From Desulfofundulus australicus DSM 11792 (lineage in GTDB: Bacteria > Bacillota > Desulfotomaculia > Desulfotomaculales > Desulfovirgulaceae), in the NCBI RefSeq assembly GCF_900129285.1, contig NZ_FQUW01000029.1:1-39818 (forward strand): 39,818 nucleotides of DNA. The letters are read 5' to 3'. Below the pieces are notes generated by a model. That model made no database searches. It saw only the letters and a program-made list of their open reading frames with translations, and had not been told where the DNA came from. This document shows, piece by piece, positions 35,234 to 39,818 of the stretch (position 1 is the first letter of the stretch; each line of letters starts with the position of its first letter). A program made the position numbers and the translations under genes.

Positions 35234-36778
35234 TCAAAAGCTTACCCTCCGCGTGATTAAATAATCGTTATGGTCCTTCAGACAGAAAAAATCACTACCA
35301 TCCCAGGTGTTCTCATCAAAGTAAAGACCTTGCTTGATTATCTCCGGCTCCCCTTCGGGCACTACGGAAGGCAAAACGGCAATGGGTGCCCGGGAAATAT
35401 CTACCGAACCGGCACGCCCGGTGACGCATAGACCATGATAACCTTCAATTAACTTGCCGAATTTATCATAAAGTTCTACCGGGAAAGTCCTCCACCCCGT
35501 AAATTTATGCTCTAATAAAAGAGATCGTACACGTTCTGAAATAGGGCAGAAAAAGGGTTCAACCCAAACAAAGTCTTCAGGGGCCAGTCTTCCGCTAACA
35601 TAGCGGCAACGAATTGGTACTGGTGGTCGTGTTTCCCCGCGGATAAGATCATTTACTTCCTTGAGCTCAAAGAAATCAAATATATCGTTTATAATCGTTG
35701 CTTTAAAAAATCTTCCCGAACCAGGATTGGTAAGAAAAAACACATCCTCTAGTTTTAGCTTATTACCGGTCAAAGAAGAAGTTCTTTCCGGTATTAGTTT
35801 ACTTAGAGCCTCCCCAGCAACCTTCTTAACTTCCTCTCGCAGATCATTTTGAAATAATTCATTCAATGGCTTAATGGCACGCTTATCTCCTATTTTCCCT
35901 AAAATTTCGGCAACGCGCATGCGTATATCGCTATCCGTTTCTTCAAGCAACTTAACCAATGCTCCTACCGCCGCATGCCCCAGTTCTGATAAGGCTCTGG
36001 CCGACCGCCACCGGACAACCGGATCTTTATCCTTCAATGCCTGGATTAAGGGTTCAATAGCCTCTTTTGCCCCTGTTTTGCCAAGGGCTGCGGCTACCAG
36101 CCCCCGGTCATTCAACTCTTTATTCTTTATTGAAGTTGCAAGAGGCCCAACCGCCGCATTGCCGATTTTGCCCAGGGCCTCAGCCGCTAAACACCTATTG
36201 TTCCAGCTTCCATCTTTCAGCATGGTAAGAAGAAACGGAATTGCACTAGGGTCGCCAATCTCCCCTAAAGCCGTAACTTCATTGAACTTAATGAGAAAAG
36301 GAACGGCTCTTTTATCACGAATTTTTCCCAGGGCGGCTGCAGCATACGGACGGAAAAAGTCATCTTCCAACGCTTTAATCAGGGGCATTACTGCCTCTGG
36401 ATCGCCGATTTCGCCTAGCATAGATATTATTCTCGTCTTGATACCCACATTCTCGCAGTTTAGCATCTTGATCAGCGGCTCTACTGCCGGCTTACCGATA
36501 CCAACTAATGCTTCTTCCGCTTTTCTGCTAATCCGCCAGCTTTCACTTGTGAGGGCATTGATTAATGGTTCTACAGCCGTCCGGCCAATTTTAATCAGGG
36601 CTTCCACAGCACTTTGGCGAACAGCCCATTCCTCATCTCCCAAAGCGGAAATCAGTGGGAAAACGACTCGTGCGTCGGCCCATTGTCCCAAAGCACGAAC
36701 TGCGTCCCGCCGAACTCTCCAATTGTCATGATGTAAATCTTTTATGATTTCTGCTAAATTCATCATGATTAGCAACAC
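35234..36778 (-). CDS. HEAT-repeat protein with Imm11/DUF1629-like C-terminal domain
   Basis: About 514 residues. Residues up to about 330 are roughly ten HEAT/PBS-lyase repeats of about 31 residues with the pattern D-x-x-V-R-x-x-A-x-x-A-L-G-x-I-G-x-x-x-A-V-x-P-L; one repeat is shortened near FLIKFNEVTALGEIG. The C-terminal 180 residues carry CPISERVRSLLLEHKFTGW, FPVELYDKFGKLIEGYHGLCV and ENTWDGSDFFCL, which resemble the immunity-protein family Imm11 (DUF1629). Such proteins usually neutralise polymorphic toxins. No toxin gene is adjacent. GTG 36778 follows AAGGA at five bases; ATG 36766 is an alternative. It sits at the border of the transposon-rich end, so transfer is likely. Confidence 0.75.
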   Translation of the reverse strand: MLLIMMNLAEIIKDLHHDNWRVRRDAVRALGQWADARVVFPLISALGDEEWAVRQSAVEALIKIGRTAVEPLINALTSESWRISRKAEEALVGIGKPAVEPLIKMLNCENVGIKTRIISMLGEIGDPEAVMPLIKALEDDFFRPYAAAALGKIRDKRAVPFLIKFNEVTALGEIGDPSAIPFLLTMLKDGSWNNRCLAAEALGKIGNAAVGPLATSIKNKELNDRGLVAAALGKTGAKEAIEPLIQALKDKDPVVRWRSARALSELGHAAVGALVKLLEETDSDIRMRVAEILGKIGDKRAIKPLNELFQNDLREEVKKVAGEALSKLIPERTSSLTGNKLKLEDVFFLTNPGSGRFFKATIINDIFDFFELKEVNDLIRGETRPPVPIRCRYVSGRLAPEDFVWVEPFFCPISERVRSLLLEHKFTGWRTFPVELYDKFGKLIEGYHGLCVTGRAGSVDISRAPIAVLPSVVPEGEPEIIKQGLYFDENTWDGSDFFCLKDHNDYLITRRVSF

Positions 36779-36799
36779 TTCTTTCCTTCTTAGCAACTA

Positions 36800-36984
36800 C
36801 TCGCAAGGGCCATGGGGGATGACCCACGGGCTATGAATAGAGCCCTGGGCAGACAGTCCCGGGGCCTGATAAGCTTAACCGAACGCTATCAAAGTTTTCG
36901 TCAATCTTGGTGAACCGCCAAGATGTGGACCCGCGTGTCCGGTGACATGAGAAAACGGGGGCTAGCCGCCCCCTCCTACTCGAT
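36800..36984 (+). mobile_element. 3'-terminal fragment of a group II intron (domains V-VI)
   Basis: The stretch from GAACCGCC (36912-36919) through ATGAGAAAACGGGGG to CTCCTACTCGAT (ending 36984) follows the layout of the 3' end of bacterial group II introns that I remember: a domain V with GAACCGCC, a GTGAG joint, a domain VI stem (GGGGGC 36957-36962 with GCCCCC 36968-36973) and a CTACTCGAT end with the branch-point A seven to eight bases before the 3' splice site. Domain V pairing is imperfect, which indicates decay. No reverse transcriptase is present and only about 190 bases remain; the 5' limit is uncertain. Confidence 0.5.
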
Positions 36985-37240
36985 ACTTGATTTCTAATAA
37001 ATTGTTCCATACATATTAATAGACCCTTGTGATGGGTTGGCGTTGGTAAAAGCTGGAAAAACGGCATTATATGTCGAAATAACCAATATTATGATTCAAA
37101 TCACACAAACCTTACGACCCAAACTTTCGATCTCACGATTTTTTCACGATTTTTTTAAAGAAATTCATTCCCGGCCGTTAAGGCTACCCCTGCGGCGCCG
37201 CCCGGAAAACCCTCAAAGGCTCACCAGGGAACATGCCTTT

Positions 37241-38346
37241 TTATAGCTTAACCGGCTTTAGTTGCAGTTGATTTTTCTTCAAAAGCTGGTAACATTCCGC
37301 CGGCGCCAAATAGTGCGTAGCTGAGTGAATACGAACGGTGTTATAATACCGGATAAACCTGGCCACCGTCTTGTACGCTTCTGCGTAACTGGTGAATTTG
37401 TGGAAGGACAGGCACTCTTCCTCTAGCTTGACTTTGACACCTAAAATTTAGAAAGCCTTGAGGCTGTAGGAATGAGGTCACTTCCAATTCCTGGACCCCT
37501 TAAATTGTGCCACGCGAAAAGTCGAGTAATGACAAGGGTTTCAGGGATCGCTGTCAAAGTCCAGTCTAGAATCGAATGAAAGGCCTCGATGTGGGCATTT
37601 AGATTCGGCGTTTTAAAGGGTATTCTTTCATGTTCAATATTTAGCCCCAGGCATGTCTCCTCAAAGAGATTGCTAATGAACTGTGGTCCATTATCAGACT
37701 GGATTACCGGCTTTCCTTCCACCGCAAGTAACTGCCGCTTGAAAAGTGCCCTTTTGAGGGTAATAACGGCATCCTTAGCTTCACAGGAGAGCCCAATATG
37801 GTAATCCACAATACAGCGGTCGTAAACATCAATTATGGGCATGATGAAGAAAAAACGGTCTTCCCCGGCAATATAACCGTATTTTACGTCCACCTCCCAC
37901 AGTTGGTTGGAAGCAGTAACCAACCGGTTTCGGGCTAATTTTCTCGCATGTTTCCTTTTGATTTTTCTTTGGGGCCGTAAAACCTCCAATTCTTTACAGA
38001 GGCGGTAAACCTTTTTCTTATTGATTATCAGGTTGAATTTTTTCCGCAAGCAGTAGGTTAATTTTAAATACCCGTAGGTGAGACCTTCGCCGGCGATAAG
38101 CTCACAAATCCATTCCTTTACCTGTTCGTTGCTAATAATTGTGTTATCCTTCGTCAGAGTATAACGGGATTCGGGGCGTCCGCCAGTACAGGTCCGGTTT
38201 TTCGGTTGGGAATACCGGTGCAAACTGTAGTAATAGGTGGAACGGCTAATCCCAATAATTCTCAATACAATTGATACTTTATAGCCCAGAGAAATCCACT
38301 TTCTGGCAACCTCTATTTTATCGGCAAGTGTGGGTTGGTTTTTTTT
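37241..38346 (-). pseudogene. IS3-family transposase OrfB, interrupted
   Basis: Read in the minus strand, the protein runs from the A8 slip site through VARKWISLGYKVSIVL, an HTH_21-like region, and the retroviral integrase core. Catalytic residues are visible: Asp in NQLWEVDVKYG, Asp in VIQSDNGPQFISN, and Glu in NAHIEAFHSIL. After HSIL the frame enters the inserted element and stops at 37441. On the far side the normal sequence continues (EEECLSFHKFTSYAEAY ... RYYNTVRIHSATHYLAPAEC) to a TAA at 37241. Removing 37427-37564 plus one TCTAG copy joins HSIL-EEEC in frame. The protein as it stands lacks the C-terminal part of the integrase domain and is presumably inactive. Confidence 0.88.
37427..37564. 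mobile_element. 138-bp MITE-like element with terminal inverted repeats and 5-bp target duplication
   Basis: The left end is CTTGACTTTGACA (37427-37439) and the right end, read inward on the minus strand, is CTGGACTTTGACA (37564-37552): 13 bases with one mismatch. It is flanked by TCTAG at 37422-37426 and 37565-37569, a direct target duplication. It holds no gene of its own. Excision with one TCTAG restores the IS3 transposase reading frame exactly, which proves it is an insertion. The parent transposase family is not identified from the ends. Confidence 0.85.
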
Positions 38347-38640
38347 AGCAGGTCACGGAGAATGGCAATTTCCAGGTCTTTTTCACCCAACAATTTTTTA
38401 AGCTTTTCATTTTCTTGCACCACTGTTTTTATATTCTCTGGAAGAATAGGAGGTTTCCCGCATGTTATTTTGTTCTTTTACCGGGTGAAATGTCCCATAT
38501 CTTTTATAGTTTCTTACCCAGCGACCAACGAGGGTGGGACAAATTTCATGCCTGCGGGCTACAATAGAGGCGTTGCCCGTTTCCATGGCTTCTTTGACAA
38601 CCTGCATTTTTAGTTCTGGCGAGTACTTGTTTCTAGTCAT
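38313..38640 (-). pseudogene. IS3-family OrfA with frameshift
   Basis: The ATG at 38640 starts MTRNKYSPELKMQVVKEAM, an HTH_Tnp_1 helix-turn-helix typical of IS3 OrfA. Its frame runs to a stop near 38407 in meaningless sequence. The true continuation, GKPPILPENIKTVVQENEKL and EIAILRDLLKKT, lies in another frame from about 38459 to the stop at 38313. A one-base net insertion around ATGCGGG (38457-38463) explains this. The leucine-zipper-like helix (ENEKLKKLLGEKDLEIAILR) and the A8 slippery tract before OrfB are intact. Confidence 0.85.
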
Positions 38641-38694
38641 CTGAGATTAACCCCCTTATCAATAATGTTACGAATTTAGGTCGAATTGTCCAAT

Positions 38695-38844
38695 ATGGTT
38701 AGGGGGCTAAAAAGTGCCTATGTTTCCGTAGAAGATCAGATCGCGTTCTCCTTTACGAACTATTTATCAGTGAACCTTTTGGGCATCCATGGCCACTATT
38801 ATAATGGACCCAGGATTTTAGACAGTGAAAATGGGTTTTTTTAG
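38695..38844 (+). pseudogene. Possible coding remnant between the two IS3 copies
   Basis: The ATG at 38695 opens 49 codons ending TAG at 38842. The central part reads SAYVSVEDQIAFSFTNYLSV, with hydrophobic, protein-like composition. The last dozen codons run into the left end of the second IS3 copy (TGGACCC at 38805), so at most about 36 codons come from the older sequence. No family was recognised and no ribosome site was seen; treat it as a relic of the pre-insertion locus or chance. Confidence 0.25.
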
Positions 38845-39505
38845 AATCAAATGTCTGTTCGCAAACAATATTCGCCGGAATTCAAAAGCAAGATCGTACT
38901 GGAAATTCTCAAAGAAGAAAAAACCCTCTCTCAGATATCATCGGAATACGTGGTCCATGCCACTCAGTTAAAGAATTGGAAAAAGAAGTACTCGAATACC
39001 TGCCCCAACTTTTTGATAAAAGAATATAGAAGCCATGAAAAAAGATTACGAAAAGCAAATCCAGAACGTGTATGCCGAGATTGGTCGTCTGACCACACAA
39101 CTGTCCTGGTTGAAAAAAAATCTGGCATCCAGCATGACCCGTGAGCAACGCATGGCCCTGGTCGAGTGGGATAACCCGGAAATTCCCATTGCAACACAGG
39201 CCAGACTTTTGAGCCTTAATCGCACAAGCCTTTACTACAAGCCTGTGGGACCTTCACCAGAGGAAATCGCTGTCAAACACCGCATTGATGAGATCTACAC
39301 AGAACATCCGTACTACGGTTCCAGACGGATTACAGCACAGCTTCGCCGCGAGGGCTTTGAAGTCAACCGTAAAGCAGTACAGCGACATATGCGGGAAATG
39401 GGGATCGCCGGTATCCATCCCGGGCCAAACCTGAGCAAGCGCAGTCAGCAACACAAGGTTTACCCCTACTTGCTTAGAAACCTCGAATGTAGATTTTCAA
39501 ATTGA
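38805..39505 (+). mobile_element. Truncated IS3-family insertion sequence (second copy)
   Basis: TGGACCCAGGATTTTAGACA at 38805-38824 looks like the left inverted repeat of an IS3-type element, 26 bases before orfA. Transposase reading then runs through three frames and stops being homologous near 39482 (YPYLLRN), so the catalytic integrase domain and the right end are missing. This copy differs from the first one in sequence and orientation. Confidence 0.75.
38851..39505 (+). pseudogene. IS3-family transposase, frameshifted and truncated
   Basis: OrfA begins MSVRKQYSPEFKSKIVLEIL with an HTH (LSQISSEYVVHATQLKNWKK). The frame then breaks: the expected EVLEYLPQLFDKRI is in another frame (about 38982-39029), and KKDYEKQIQNVYAEIGRLTTQLSWLKK resumes in the third frame from 39035. 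At least two indels are needed, although one could reflect a programmed slip site. The OrfB part has the HTH_21 domain (HPYYGSRRITAQLRREGFEVNRKAVQRHMREMGI in parts) and ends with GIHPGPNLSKRSQQHKVYPY; the normal next residues (TDITYI integrase core) are absent. Non-functional. Confidence 0.85.
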
Positions 39506-39638
39506 TTCGGGAAAAATCTTCAAATTAAATTGGGGCAACCAACTGGTGGAACAAAGGAAATTCTCATTTTAAACCGGTAATCATAAAAATAATTTTTAAA
39601 TTCCGCTGGCATTTCCATCGAAAACCCAAAAAAGAAAA

Positions 39639-39665
39639 ACCGGCTACCCGAAAGAGGCAGCCGGT
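39639..39665 (-). terminator. Rho-independent terminator of the gene at the right edge
   Basis: On the minus strand ACCGGCTGCC pairs with GGTAGCCGGT (39665-39639, one G-U), followed by TTTTCTTTTTTGGG. It lies 12 bases past the stop codon at 39677. Confidence 0.85.
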
Positions 39666-39676
39666 GGTAATACCGC

Positions 39677-39818
39677 TCAAAACCGGTTAAACGGATATTT
39701 TTTCTTAAGGGCCAGAATTTCCGCCCGTGCTTCCAGCAACTTTTCTCTGAACACGGCAGCAAACCAGGCCGGCCGGTTTCTGGTCGGCGGATACGTTCTG
39801 GCTTTATCGGCCACCTTG
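39677..39818 (-). CDS. C-terminus of an unknown gene entering from the right edge
   Basis: A minus-strand frame is open at the window edge and ends TGA at 39679-39677. It gives 46 residues with coding-like composition, including TYPPTRNRPAWFAAVFREKL and ending in a basic LKKKYPFNRF tail. A strong terminator follows, which supports a real gene end. I do not recognise the family. The R-x-x-P-A-W-x-x-A-x-x-R-E-x-L-x-E-A pattern recalls C-terminal tails of phage- or plasmid-type replication proteins, but this is only an impression. Confidence 0.55.
   Translation of the reverse strand, partial: KVADKARTYPPTRNRPAWFAAVFREKLLEARAEILALKKKYPFNRF

Larger units (their letters stand above)
37241..38640 (-). 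mobile_element. Inactivated IS3-family insertion sequence (first copy)
   Basis: orfA and orfB of an IS3-type element, both on the minus strand, with the typical slippery A8 stretch (38339-38346) between the frames. The element is dead twice: orfA has a net one-base frameshift near 38460 and orfB is split by a 138-bp insertion at 37427-37564. Exact ends were not found; candidate related strings lie near 37115-37135 and 38672-38690, but the inverted repeats are not clear. Confidence 0.85.

Noticed and set aside
36831-37067. A 78-codon minus-strand frame with CHRTRGSTSWRFTKIDENF
   Set aside because: It is the reverse strand of the group II intron relic; similar 'proteins' are common artefacts of such introns.
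1-39818. CRISPR arrays, tRNA and rRNA genes, replication origin
   Set aside because: No regularly spaced repeats, cloverleaf or rRNA-like sequence, and no DnaA-box cluster, were noticed on reading through the window.

Overview
The window looks like chromosome of an anaerobic, probably thermophilic, Peptococcaceae-type Firmicute (Desulfotomaculum / Desulfofundulus / Pelotomaculum relatives). This is inferred from protein resemblance, the Bacillota order dnaE-accD-accA-pfkA-pyk, clean AGGAGG-type ribosome binding sites with many GTG/TTG starts, Gram-positive regulators (PerR, TRAP/MtrB), and sulfide-dependent enzymes (sulfide-assimilating homocysteine synthesis, His-type Thi4). No 16S, tRNA or CRISPR is present.

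Layout. 1-252: 3' remnant of an ISLre2-type transposase. 337-3052 (+): a SAM-I riboswitch leading a three-gene operon (COG1900/DUF39, NIL-ferredoxin, COG2122) that matches the sulfide-to-homocysteine route known from Methanosarcina. 3054-21213 (-): acyl-CoA synthetase, HD-GYP protein, DedA protein, then the core-metabolism block dnaE-mtrB-(DUF2007)-accD-accA-pfkA-pyk. Upstream of that lie perR, a TPP-riboswitch-controlled thi4, a sigma-54 activator and a MoxR/VWA pair. 21329-24015: trmL, an acetate transporter of the GPR1/FUN34/YaaH type (+), nth and a CoA-binding protein. 24241-30915: an alpha-glucan cluster with a DUF4912 protein and GH57 branching enzyme (+), facing a nucleotidyltransferase/phosphomannomutase-like fusion, a glycogen-synthase-like glycosyltransferase and a stand-alone CBM25 protein (-). 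31062-33328 (-): a homocitrate-synthase-like and isocitrate-dehydrogenase-like pair. 33742-34992 (+): an OFA-type MFS transporter.

The right end (about 35 kb to the end) is accessory and degraded. It holds a HEAT-repeat protein with a C-terminal domain resembling Imm11/DUF1629 immunity proteins, the 3' end of a group II intron without its reverse transcriptase, and an IS3-family element whose orfA is frameshifted. The orfB of that element is split by a 138-bp terminal-inverted-repeat element with a 5-bp target duplication. A second, truncated IS3 copy and the C-terminus of an unknown gene running off the edge follow.

Working together: SAM and TPP riboswitches control sulfur-linked pathways (methionine precursor, thiamin thiazole) that use free sulfide. 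accDA-pfkA-pyk couples glycolysis to fatty-acid precursor supply. The glucan genes probably make and bind a storage polysaccharide. The clearest new observation is the small non-autonomous element in the IS3 transposase, because removing it and one target copy restores the transposase frame exactly.
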